Positions 57,543-64,000 of a stretch of DNA of 64,000 bases are shown piece after piece. The DNA is from Caenimonas soli (GTDB lineage Bacteria > Pseudomonadota > Gammaproteobacteria > Burkholderiales > Burkholderiaceae_C): positions 124,001-188,000 of the forward strand of contig NZ_JABJVV010000007.1 of the NCBI RefSeq assembly GCF_013155545.1, in the 5' to 3' direction. Position 1 is the first letter of the stretch. Every line of letters begins with the position of its first letter. The notes beneath the pieces are model-generated. The model was not told the origin of the DNA. It was given only the letters and a program-made list of their open reading frames with translations, and made no database searches. The position numbers and the translations under genes were made by a program.

Positions 57543-59237
57543 TCAGGCCGCCTTGGCCTTGACATAGCGGCCGGGCGCGGGCTCGATGACCTTGTACTTG
57601 CCTTTGCCGTAGCTCTTGGGCGCAGCGATCTGCTTGCCCGCGTGAGGCTTCAGCCAGGCGGCCCAGTCGGTCCACCAGCTGCCAGGATGCTCCTTGGATC
57701 CCTTCAACCATTCTTCGTGGGTCTTGGGCAGTTTGTCGTTGGTCCAGTAGGACCGCTTGTTCTTGGACGGCGGGTTGATCACGCCGGCGATATGGCCGGA
57801 GGCGCCCATGACGAAGCGCTTCTTGCCCGGCAGATGCTGCGTGGAGGCATAGGCGCCCGCGATGGGGACGATGTGATCCTCGCGCGAGCCGTAAAGGTAG
57901 ACCGGTATGTCGAGCTTGCGCAGGTCCACCTTTTCGCCGCAGACCGTGCACTTGCCCGGCTTGACCAGGTTGTTCTCGAAGTAGGTGTTGCGCAGGTACC
58001 AGGCGTACATGGGGCCCGGCAGGTTGGTGGAGTCGCTGTTCCAGTACAGCAGGTCGAACGGCGGCGGGGTTTCGCCCTTGAGGTAGTTGCCCACCACGTA
58101 GTTCCACACCAGGTCGTTCGGGCGCAGGAAGCTGAATGTGGAAGCGAGTTCCTGGCCCTTGAGGAGGCCGCCGCGGCCCAGCTGCATCTCGCGGAACTTG
58201 ACGAAGGCGTCGTCGATGAAGAGATCGAGCACTCCGGTATCGGAGAAATCCAGGAACGTGGTCAACAACGTGGCCGAGGCGACCGGCTTTTCGCCGCGCG
58301 CGGCGAGGACCGCAAGCGACGTGCCGAGGATCGTTCCGCCGACGCAGAAGCCCAGCGCATTGATCTGTTTAGCTGCCGCGATCTCCTGCACCACTTCGAT
58401 GGCCTTGATGCAGCCGTCGCCGATGTAGTCGTCCCAGCCCTTGTCCTTGAGCTCCTCGTCCGGATTGCGCCAGCTCACGACGAAGGTGCGATGCCCTTGC
58501 TCCGACAGATAGCGCACCAGCGAGTTCTCGGGCTGCAGGTCGAGGATGTAAAACTTGTTGATGCAAGGCGGCACCACGAGGTACGGCCGCTCGTATACCT
58601 TGGCCGTGAGCGGCTTGTATTCGATCAGCTGGAACAGCTCGTTCTCGAACACCACGGCGCCTTCGGTCGTGGCGACGTTCTTGCCGACTTCGAACACGCT
58701 CTCGTCGGTCATCGACACATGACCCTGCTGGATGTCCTTGAGCAGGTTCTGCATGCCCCGGGCGATGCTTTCGCCGTTGGTTTCGATGGCTTTCTTCTGC
58801 GCCTCGGCGTTGAGGCACATGAAGTTGCTGGGCGCCGAAGCCGCCATGAACTGCTCGACGGCAAAACGCAGCCTGGCCTTGGTCTTGGCATCGGTGTCGG
58901 CGGCTTCGGCCAGGCCCAGCAGCGTGCGGGCGTTGAGCAGATAAAGGGCGGCGGAGTAGGCAGCGAACGGGTTGGCCGTCCAGGCATCCGAGGCGAAGCG
59001 CTTGTCCGCCGCGGCCGGATTGGCCTTCAGGCCCTGGTTCCACAGCTCGGCGGCTTCCGTGAGGTACGCCTGCTGCAGGGCCTGCAGCTTCTCGGGCGAG
59101 AAGCTCAGCTGGGGCAATGCCGGCATGCCGGGAGTTGCGTCCAGTCCCTGGAAAGAGCTCAACGCGCTGGCCCAGTTCTGGCTGAGGCTTTGCTGGAACT
59201 GCTGGGCTTGCGCAGCCCAGTCTGGTTCAGAATTCAT
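57543..59237 (-). CDS. phaC: class I poly(3-hydroxyalkanoate) synthase
   Basis: A 564-residue polymerase. The lipase-like box GFCVGG has the catalytic Cys298; the N-terminal ~200 residues are the helical region of class I enzymes. Other family segments are NKFYILDLQPENSLVRYLSEQGH, LLTTFLDFSDTGVLDLF and the C-terminal catalytic His in ASGHIAGVINPP. Length is normal for class I. The promoter region at 59238-59325 contains two perfect palindromes. Confidence 0.97.
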   Translation of the reverse strand: MNSEPDWAAQAQQFQQSLSQNWASALSSFQGLDATPGMPALPQLSFSPEKLQALQQAYLTEAAELWNQGLKANPAAADKRFASDAWTANPFAAYSAALYLLNARTLLGLAEAADTDAKTKARLRFAVEQFMAASAPSNFMCLNAEAQKKAIETNGESIARGMQNLLKDIQQGHVSMTDESVFEVGKNVATTEGAVVFENELFQLIEYKPLTAKVYERPYLVVPPCINKFYILDLQPENSLVRYLSEQGHRTFVVSWRNPDEELKDKGWDDYIGDGCIKAIEVVQEIAAAKQINALGFCVGGTILGTSLAVLAARGEKPVASATLLTTFLDFSDTGVLDLFIDDAFVKFREMQLGRGGLLKGQELASTFSFLRPNDLVWNYVVGNYLKGETPPPFDLLYWNSDSTNLPGPMYAWYLRNTYFENNLVKPGKCTVCGEKVDLRKLDIPVYLYGSREDHIVPIAGAYASTQHLPGKKRFVMGASGHIAGVINPPSKNKRSYWTNDKLPKTHEEWLKGSKEHPGSWWTDWAAWLKPHAGKQIAAPKSYGKGKYKVIEPAPGRYVKAKAA

Positions 59238-59263
59238 CTCTTGTCTCCTGATACCCTGTTTAT

Positions 59264-59306
59264 CGGGTTAACCCGAAGTATCCCATTAATCATGTTGCAC
59301 TGCAAC
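59264..59306. promoter_or_regulatory. phaC upstream palindromes (candidate PhaR-type and second operator)
   Basis: GTTGCA-C-TGCAAC at 59294-59306 is a perfect palindrome resembling the TGC/GCA-type sites bound by the polyhydroxybutyrate regulator PhaR. CGGGTTAACCCG at 59264-59275 is a second perfect 12-bp palindrome closer to the phaC start. Confidence 0.4.
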
Positions 59307-59325
59307 AAATAACGCAACGCTACAG

Positions 59326-59613
59326 ATGCATCTCGTCGCTATCGGTTGGCTCTACGTCGCACTCATGATGGCCGTCGCCGAAGCCACCAGCACCACCGGA
59401 ACGGTGCTGGGTGCATTCTTCACCTTTGTACTCTATGGCGCGGCGCCTGTGTCGTTAGTGCTTTACCTGATGGGAACGCCGGGCAGGAAAAGAGCGATCA
59501 AGGCGCGCGAAGCGGCTGAGCTGGCAGCGCGCGCCGCGTCTGCGTCAAACGCGCCAGACACTGGCGGCGAAGCGTCCGCTGACGCGGTCCCGCCGGTGCG
59601 AAAAGAATCTTGA
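59326..59613 (+). CDS. small membrane protein, hypothetical
   Basis: A 95-residue protein with two membrane helices (HLVAIGWLYVALMMAVAEA and VLGAFFTFVLYGAAPVSLVLYLM) and a charged, Ala-rich cytoplasmic tail. The arrangement is common among small Burkholderiales proteins divergent from phaC, but I know no function. Its last 69 bp overlap the 3' end of the convergent pgeF gene. Confidence 0.7.
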   Translation: MHLVAIGWLYVALMMAVAEATSTTGTVLGAFFTFVLYGAAPVSLVLYLMGTPGRKRAIKAREAAELAARAASASNAPDTGGEASADAVPPVRKES

Positions 59614-60315
59614 CGGGTTGCTCACGGTGCACCATTCCCGGCTGCCATCGTTGCCGTAGATCCGCGTGATGCCGAGAGCTTGCAGCCGGCGGCGCGCCAA
59701 TCCCTGAAGATCGGCCAGCCATTTGCCGTTGCCATGCGGCTCGAAGAGATCCCGCGCACCGGAGTCATGTGCCAGGAAGGCCGCCTTGACTTCGGGGCCC
59801 ACCTCGAAGGCCTCGCGCCCGATGCACGGCCCGAGCCAGGCAAGAAGCCCGGTCTCGCGCGCACCTTCGCGCCGCAGGCATTCGGCGGTGGATTCGAGAA
59901 TGCCCTGCCCCCCTTCGCCCGCGAGCCCGCGCCAGCCTGCATGGGCAGCGCCTACGGCGAGTCCGTCTTCGGCGGCGAACAACACCGGCAGGCAGTCCGC
60001 CACCATCATCGTGCAGGCCACGTGTGACGCAGTCGTGACACAGCCGTCGGCTTCGGTGCCGTCGGGTGTGTCCGCGTCCAAGGTCACCGTGTAGCGGCCG
60101 TGCACCTGCTTGAGGAAGAGCGGCCGCGCCGCGATCGCCTCATGGAGAATCTTCCGGTTCGTGGCCACCGCTTGCGGCATGTCGCCGACGTGGTCGCCCA
60201 GGTTCAGCGTGTCATAGGGCGCGGCAGACGAGCCGCCCGCACGCGTGGTGCAGACCGCGCGCACGTTGGTCGGCGCCGGCCAGTCGGGCGTGATCCAACC
60301 GGCGGGGGTGTCCAT
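59545..60315 (-). CDS. pgeF: purine nucleoside phosphorylase / polyphenol oxidase family (YfiH)
   Basis: A 256-residue multicopper-like zinc protein of the YfiH/DUF152 family. Motifs: LNLGDHVGD, LKQVHG, ADCLPVLFA, AAHAGWRG (metal His) and GPCIG. Members edit peptidoglycan precursors or act on purine nucleosides. The start is directly before the maiA stop (adjacent codons), so the two are co-transcribed. Confidence 0.92.
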   Translation of the reverse strand: MDTPAGWITPDWPAPTNVRAVCTTRAGGSSAAPYDTLNLGDHVGDMPQAVATNRKILHEAIAARPLFLKQVHGRYTVTLDADTPDGTEADGCVTTASHVACTMMVADCLPVLFAAEDGLAVGAAHAGWRGLAGEGGQGILESTAECLRREGARETGLLAWLGPCIGREAFEVGPEVKAAFLAHDSGARDLFEPHGNGKWLADLQGLARRRLQALGITRIYGNDGSREWCTVSNPSRFFSHRRDRVSGRFAASVWRV

Positions 60316-60957
60316 TCAGGCCTCGTTGTCCGGGCAGCTCGAAGGCTGCGCCTTCTGGAAGGCCGGATGCGCCATGCAGGCATCGAACGCCGCCATGGTG
60401 CGGGACAAGCCGTCGAAGCTCGTGTTGAAGCGCTTGGCGTTGAATATCTGCGGCACCAGGCAACAGTCGGCGAGGGTCGGCGTCTCGCCGTAGCAGTAGG
60501 TGGAGGGAGGCAGCTGCGCAAGTTCGCGCTCGAACGCCTCCAGGCCTTCGCGCACCCAATGCCGGTACCAATTGTTCTTGGCCTCGTCTTCGACCTTGAG
60601 TTCGTGCACCAGGTACTTGAGGACGCGCAGGTTGTTCAGGGGGTGGATCTCGCAGGAGATCAACTGGGCGAGTGCGCGCACGCGTGCGCGGCCCAAGGCG
60701 TCGCGCGGCAGCAGTGGCGGTTCGGGATGGGTCTCGTCCAGGTATTCGATGATGGCCATCGATTGGCCCAGGCGCTCGCCGGTGTCAAGTTCCAGGGTGG
60801 GCACCAGCAGCGAAGGCGATACCGCAGCGTAAGCATCCTTCCTGTGCTCTCCTTTGACCAAGTGCACGGGAAGATAGTCGTAGCCGAGGCCCTTGAGTTG
60901 CAGCGCGATGCGGACGCGAAACGACGAGGAAGAGCGGAAGTAGTTGTACAGCTTCAT
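60316..60957 (-). CDS. maiA: maleylacetoacetate isomerase (zeta-class GST)
   Basis: A 213-residue glutathione-S-transferase-fold enzyme. The zeta-class signature SSSSFRVRIAL lies at residues 9-19, with LVPTLELDTGERLGQSMAIIEYLDE and HPLNNLRVLKYL. It isomerises maleylacetoacetate in tyrosine/homogentisate degradation. No other homogentisate gene is adjacent. Confidence 0.93.
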   Translation of the reverse strand: MKLYNYFRSSSSFRVRIALQLKGLGYDYLPVHLVKGEHRKDAYAAVSPSLLVPTLELDTGERLGQSMAIIEYLDETHPEPPLLPRDALGRARVRALAQLISCEIHPLNNLRVLKYLVHELKVEDEAKNNWYRHWVREGLEAFERELAQLPPSTYCYGETPTLADCCLVPQIFNAKRFNTSFDGLSRTMAAFDACMAHPAFQKAQPSSCPDNEA

Positions 60958-60970
60958 GGGATAAACGTTA

Positions 60971-61279
60971 TCACGCCGGCAGAAGCCATCGGCACAGTGC
61001 GACGGTGGCGGCGCCGGCGAGGGCCGCCACGAGGTCGTTGCGCACCAGCTTCATCACGATGCCCACCACGGCCAGCGCGATGAGTTCGGGCAGCTTGCCG
61101 GCCGACACCGCCGGCATCACCAGGCCGATCATCACGCCCAGCGGCATGGCCTTCAAGGCCGCTTCGACGCGCGGCGTGATGGGGACATAGCCCATCAGCA
61201 GGAAGCCCGCCACGCGAGAGGCATATGCGGTGCAGGCCATCGCGGCGAGCGCCATCAGGAAGCTGGTTTCAACGCCCAT
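60971..61279 (-). CDS. azlD: AzlD-family branched-chain amino-acid export subunit
   Basis: A 102-residue protein with about four membrane helices (FLMALAAMACTAYASRVAGF, MPLGVMIGLVMPAVSAG, LPELIALAVVGIVMKLV, VAALAGAATVALCRWLLP). AzlD is the small partner of AzlC in branched-chain amino-acid efflux. ATG at 61279 overlaps the end of azlC by 11 bp. Confidence 0.9.
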   Translation of the reverse strand: MGVETSFLMALAAMACTAYASRVAGFLLMGYVPITPRVEAALKAMPLGVMIGLVMPAVSAGKLPELIALAVVGIVMKLVRNDLVAALAGAATVALCRWLLPA

Positions 61280-61967
61280 GGCGAGCCGCCCCCACGCAAC
61301 CTGCCGCAAGCCCCGCCCCGACGATGTACCAGCCGCCGGGCAACCAACGATGCAGGGCCAAGGCCACCGCGGCGGCTGCGATGCCCGGCCACAGATCGGC
61401 CCTGCCGCGCCACACGCCGATGCCGATGGCCGCGGCGAAGGCGACCAGCATGAAGTCCAGCCCGAAGATCGCCGGATTGGGAACGCTGCGGCCCAGCAAG
61501 TGGCCCGTGAGCGTGCCGACCACCCAGGGTGTGAACATCGCCAGGCCCGAGCCCAGGATGAACCCGGCGTCCCGATACCCGGCGTGATATTCACGCATGG
61601 ACAGCGCCCAGTTGCCGTCGCCCAGCACGAACAACGTGCCCAGCGCCTGCGGCCGCGTGGCGCCCGAAAGCCATGGCTGGATCGAGGCGCCGAAGAGCAG
61701 GTAGCGTGCATTGATCACGAGGACGGTCGCGACCAGGGATGCGATCACTGGCGGGTTGCTCCAGCCCTGCAGCACCGCGAGCTGGGCGCTGCCGGAATAG
61801 ACGAACACGCTCATCAGCAGTGCTTCGAACCAGGCGAGGCCGCGTTCGCTGGCCAGGACGCCGAACACCATGCCGTAGACGAAAGCACCGGGAGCCAGCG
61901 GCTGGCCGACTATGAAGCCATGGCGCACGCCGGCGGCGCTGAAGGCGGCCGGCGCTGTCGAGCTCAA
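61269..61967 (-). CDS. azlC: AzlC-family branched-chain amino-acid export protein
   Basis: A 232-residue inner-membrane permease with the AzlC signature (FVYGMVFGVLASERGLAWFEALLMSVFVYSGSAQLAVL, NARYLLFGASIQPWL). TTG at 61967 is taken as start because it overlaps the GntR stop (TTGA) and gives the usual length; the frame upstream runs into the regulator gene. Operon order is gntR-azlC-azlD. Confidence 0.9.
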   Translation of the reverse strand: MSSTAPAAFSAAGVRHGFIVGQPLAPGAFVYGMVFGVLASERGLAWFEALLMSVFVYSGSAQLAVLQGWSNPPVIASLVATVLVINARYLLFGASIQPWLSGATRPQALGTLFVLGDGNWALSMREYHAGYRDAGFILGSGLAMFTPWVVGTLTGHLLGRSVPNPAIFGLDFMLVAFAAAIGIGVWRGRADLWPGIAAAAVALALHRWLPGGWYIVGAGLAAGCVGAARHGR

Positions 61968-62686
61968 AGGCCCACGACCAGCCGCATGGCCGGTATCAGG
62001 CGCTCGGTCTCGGCCCGGCGCTCCAGCGCCAGCCGCATGTTCATCTGCGCCACTTCGGTGTGCTCGACCGCCAGCGCCTGGGCGCGCGCGCCTTCGCCGC
62101 GTTTCATCGCGTCGAACAGCATGTGATGCTGGCGATGCGCGTATTGCATCCACTCGCGGTCCTGCTGCAGCGTGGATTGCATGGGCAACATGGCCGAAGC
62201 CGGCGCGAAAGGCAGCTTGTCGTTCAGCGCTACGGCGCGCTGCAAGGCGCGGTTGCCGCTGGCCTCGAGGACCAGGGCGTGGAAACGATCGTTCATCACG
62301 GCGTAGGTCGCATAGCTTTCATAGGTGAGGGGATCTGCGGCCAGCAGCCGATCGCCTTCATCCAGGCAAGCCTGCAGGTCCAGCTGCAATTGCCGCGAAA
62401 CGCCGTGCTCCGCGACCAGCCGGGCGGCCATGCCTTCCAGGTGGCCCCGCACGGCGATGGCGTCGGCCACCTCGCGCGGCGTGAACCGACGCACCAGGTA
62501 CTTACCGGTGTCGTTGGCCTCGACCAGGCCCTCCTGTTCCAGCGTGACCAGCGCTGCGCGCACCGGCGTGCGCGATGCACCCAGCCGCTCCGCCAGCTGC
62601 TGCTCGGCCAATCGCTGCCCGGGCTCGAACTCGCCGCGCAGGATCAAATCGCGCAGCTGTATCAGCACGGTTTCTTGCAAGTTCAT
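61964..62686 (-). CDS. GntR-family (FCD subfamily) transcriptional regulator
   Basis: A 240-residue regulator: winged helix (LRDLILRGEFEPGQRLAEQQLAERLGASRTPVRAALVTLEQEGLVE) and an FCD ligand domain with metal-binding His residues. It is divergent from the Rieske oxygenase at 62738 across a 51-bp gap with two palindromes and probably represses it. The azlCD genes follow in the same direction. Confidence 0.93.
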   Translation of the reverse strand: MNLQETVLIQLRDLILRGEFEPGQRLAEQQLAERLGASRTPVRAALVTLEQEGLVEANDTGKYLVRRFTPREVADAIAVRGHLEGMAARLVAEHGVSRQLQLDLQACLDEGDRLLAADPLTYESYATYAVMNDRFHALVLEASGNRALQRAVALNDKLPFAPASAMLPMQSTLQQDREWMQYAHRQHHMLFDAMKRGEGARAQALAVEHTEVAQMNMRLALERRAETERLIPAMRLVVGL

Positions 62687-62704
62687 GAAGGCAACTGTAC
62701 ACTG

Positions 62705-62725
62705 AATTGCAATTTCGGTATACCG
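62705..62725. promoter_or_regulatory. palindromic operator region between gntR and the oxygenase gene
   Basis: Two perfect 10-bp palindromes stand side by side: AATTGCAATT (62705-62714) and CGGTATACCG (62716-62725). The second fits the GGT-N2-ACC type of site used by FCD-GntR regulators. It lies just before the AGGAG of the oxygenase gene, a good repressor position. Confidence 0.5.
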
Positions 62726-62737
62726 TCTAGGAGCCCC

Positions 62738-64000
62738 ATGAAAGCCGACCAGAACGAGTTGCTCACGCGCGTGGGGCCAGGAACGCCTTGCGGGGCGCTG
62801 CTGCGCAGGTACTGGCAGCCCGTGGCGCTAGTGGATGAATTCGACCCGGTGCTCGACCCGCGCATGGCCTCGCGCCCGGTCAAGGCGGTGCGCGCGCTGG
62901 GACAGGATCTCGTGCTGTTCAGGAATGCCCAGGGAGCCTGGGGATTGCTGGATCGCGATTGCCCGCACCGCGGAGCCGACTTGTCCTTCGGCCGCAATGA
63001 AGGCGACGGTTTGCGCTGCCCCTTCCATGGCTGGAAGTTCGATGTCAACGGCAAGTGCCTGCAAACGCCCGCCGAACCCACGGGCAGCAAGCTATGCGAA
63101 CGGGTGCGCCAGCGCAGCTACCCGGTGCTGGAAAGGAGCGGCATCCTGTTCGCGTGGCTGGGCGAGGAAGGCGCCGCGCCGCCGCCCTTCCCCAACTTCG
63201 ACTGCTTCGCCGCGCCCTCCTCCCATACCTTCGCGTTCAAGGGTTTGTGGAACGCCAACTGGCTGCAGGCGTTCGAGGTGGGCATCGATCCGGCCCATCC
63301 CTCGTTCCTGCACCGGTTCCTGAACGACGAGGCGCTGGAAGGGGTCGGCGACAACGCGGCAGGTAAACAGTTTCGCAGCGCCAGCGCGGGAGAGTTCGGC
63401 GGCGAGCGCTGGCCGATGACGCGCATCATGCGCGAGTTCCACCAGCCCGAGATCAGCTTCGAGCCCACGCCCTGGGGTATGCAACTGACTGCCCTGCGGC
63501 CAATGACGGACGAACTCACCCATGTGCGGATCACACATGCCATCTTCCCCCATACGTTTGTCATCCCGCTATCGGAAACGCTCACCATCACGCAGATGCA
63601 TCTGCCCGTGGACGACACCCACACGTACTGGTATTCGGTCTTCACCAGCTTCGCGGGGCCGGTCGACAAGGAGGCGATGCGCAACCAGCGGCTGCAGTAC
63701 ATCTCCCTGCCCGACTACATCCCCAAGTCCGGGCGCCACAACCGCTGGGGCTTCAACCCCGAAGAGCAATTGACGAAGACCTACCTGGGCATGGGCGAGG
63801 ACGATATCAACGTGCATGACCAGTGGGCCGTCGAAAGCATGGGCCCCATCCAGGACCGCACCCGCGAGCACCTGGGAACCAGCGACAAGGTGATCATGGC
63901 CAACCGCCGGACGCTGCTCAAGGCGATCGAAACCGTGCAGGCTGGAGGCGTCGCGCCCGGGGTGGCCGATGCGTCGCAGGCTCCGGCGATGGCAGGTCCG
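62738..64000 (+). CDS. Rieske (2Fe-2S) aromatic oxygenase, phthalate-4,5-dioxygenase-like, right-truncated
   Basis: At least 421 codons with no stop before the window edge. Rieske ligands are Cys75-His77 (DCPHRGADL) and Cys94-His97 (CPFHGWKF); the iron site is in WLQAFEVGIDPAHPSFLHRF. This is the homotrimeric class Ia type (phthalate 4,5-dioxygenase, 3-chlorobenzoate 3,4-dioxygenase), different from the alpha/beta enzyme at 7-9 kb. AGGAG precedes the ATG by five bases. It should need a separate reductase, expected beyond the right edge. Control by the divergent GntR regulator is likely. Confidence 0.93.
   Translation, partial: MKADQNELLTRVGPGTPCGALLRRYWQPVALVDEFDPVLDPRMASRPVKAVRALGQDLVLFRNAQGAWGLLDRDCPHRGADLSFGRNEGDGLRCPFHGWKFDVNGKCLQTPAEPTGSKLCERVRQRSYPVLERSGILFAWLGEEGAAPPPFPNFDCFAAPSSHTFAFKGLWNANWLQAFEVGIDPAHPSFLHRFLNDEALEGVGDNAAGKQFRSASAGEFGGERWPMTRIMREFHQPEISFEPTPWGMQLTALRPMTDELTHVRITHAIFPHTFVIPLSETLTITQMHLPVDDTHTYWYSVFTSFAGPVDKEAMRNQRLQYISLPDYIPKSGRHNRWGFNPEEQLTKTYLGMGEDDINVHDQWAVESMGPIQDRTREHLGTSDKVIMANRRTLLKAIETVQAGGVAPGVADASQAPAMAGP

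Noticed and set aside
1..64000. CRISPR arrays, tRNA or rRNA genes, insertion sequences, prophage
   Set aside because: No regularly spaced repeats, cloverleaf or rRNA-like segments, transposases or integrases were seen by eye; a tRNA or Rfam scan would be needed for certainty.

Overview
The window is high-GC, densely packed DNA from a Gram-negative bacterium, most likely a betaproteobacterium of the Burkholderiales (Comamonadaceae-like). The clues are a phaC-phaA-phaB polyhydroxybutyrate operon, NodT-type outer-membrane factors, long runs of genes with ATGA stop/start overlaps, and two GC-rich hairpin repeats of a kind I recall from Comamonadaceae genomes. The genus is not proven.

1-17.7 kb, catabolism. 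A long minus-strand operon, read from 13.5 kb down past the left edge, encodes an IorA/IorB-like 2-oxoacid oxidoreductase, a three-component Rieske oxygenase (reductase, alpha, beta), an acyl-CoA ligase, a thiolase, a zinc-ribbon/OB-fold protein fused to a short-chain dehydrogenase, a cyclase-family hydrolase, a second dehydrogenase, a periplasmic binding protein and the start of another Rieske oxygenase. A divergent MarR regulator sits at its head. A second minus-strand operon (M20 peptidase, 3-hydroxyacyl-CoA dehydrogenase, opine dehydrogenase) and dusA follow. The substrate cannot be named from sequence.

18.7-42.4 kb, peptide-secretion island. It opens with an ECF sigma factor, a membrane anti-sigma factor and a caspase-like protein. 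Two clusters of small genes (22.4-23.8 and 37.1-39.0 kb, nine genes in all) encode peptides with a shared 26-residue leader ending in GG (GA in one) and, in seven of them, an Asn/Gln/Ser/Thr-rich core. Between the clusters lies a minus-strand operon for a complete type I exporter: TolC-like lipoprotein, FHA-domain membrane scaffold, HlyD adaptor, PpiC-type isomerase and an ABC transporter with two cyclic-nucleotide-binding domains and an intact C39 leader peptidase. The operon ends with a sigma-54 activator. A PP2C phosphatase and a Ser/Thr kinase flank it. A GMC oxidoreductase and a PhoD-like phosphatase follow the second cluster.

42.4-54.8 kb, orphan type VI-like module. OmpA-like protein, a caspase fused to a TssJ-like domain, TssL, TssM and TagF face a convergent operon of redox-sensor-like protein, PpkA-type kinase, TagH-like FHA protein and PppA phosphatase. 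A FecR-domain protein follows. No sheath, tube, baseplate, spike or ClpV gene is present in the window.

The two halves appear to be one regulon. A motif TGAACC-N16/17-CAACYMA lies upstream of seven transcription units: anti-sigma, peptide cluster 1, exporter operon, island kinase, peptide cluster 2, TssJLM operon and sensor/PpkA operon. It is a candidate promoter for the ECF sigma factor. A gap-free 324-bp duplication places a sigma-54-type promoter and an upstream inverted repeat before the first gene of both peptide clusters. My reading is an envelope system in which ECF sigma and sigma-54, with Ser/Thr phosphorylation, control secretion of processed peptides together with a TssJLM-like envelope complex. 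This is inference from sequence.

55-64 kb, housekeeping and catabolism: phaB, phaA, phaC, pgeF, maiA, azlD, azlC, a GntR/FCD regulator and a divergent, right-truncated Rieske oxygenase.
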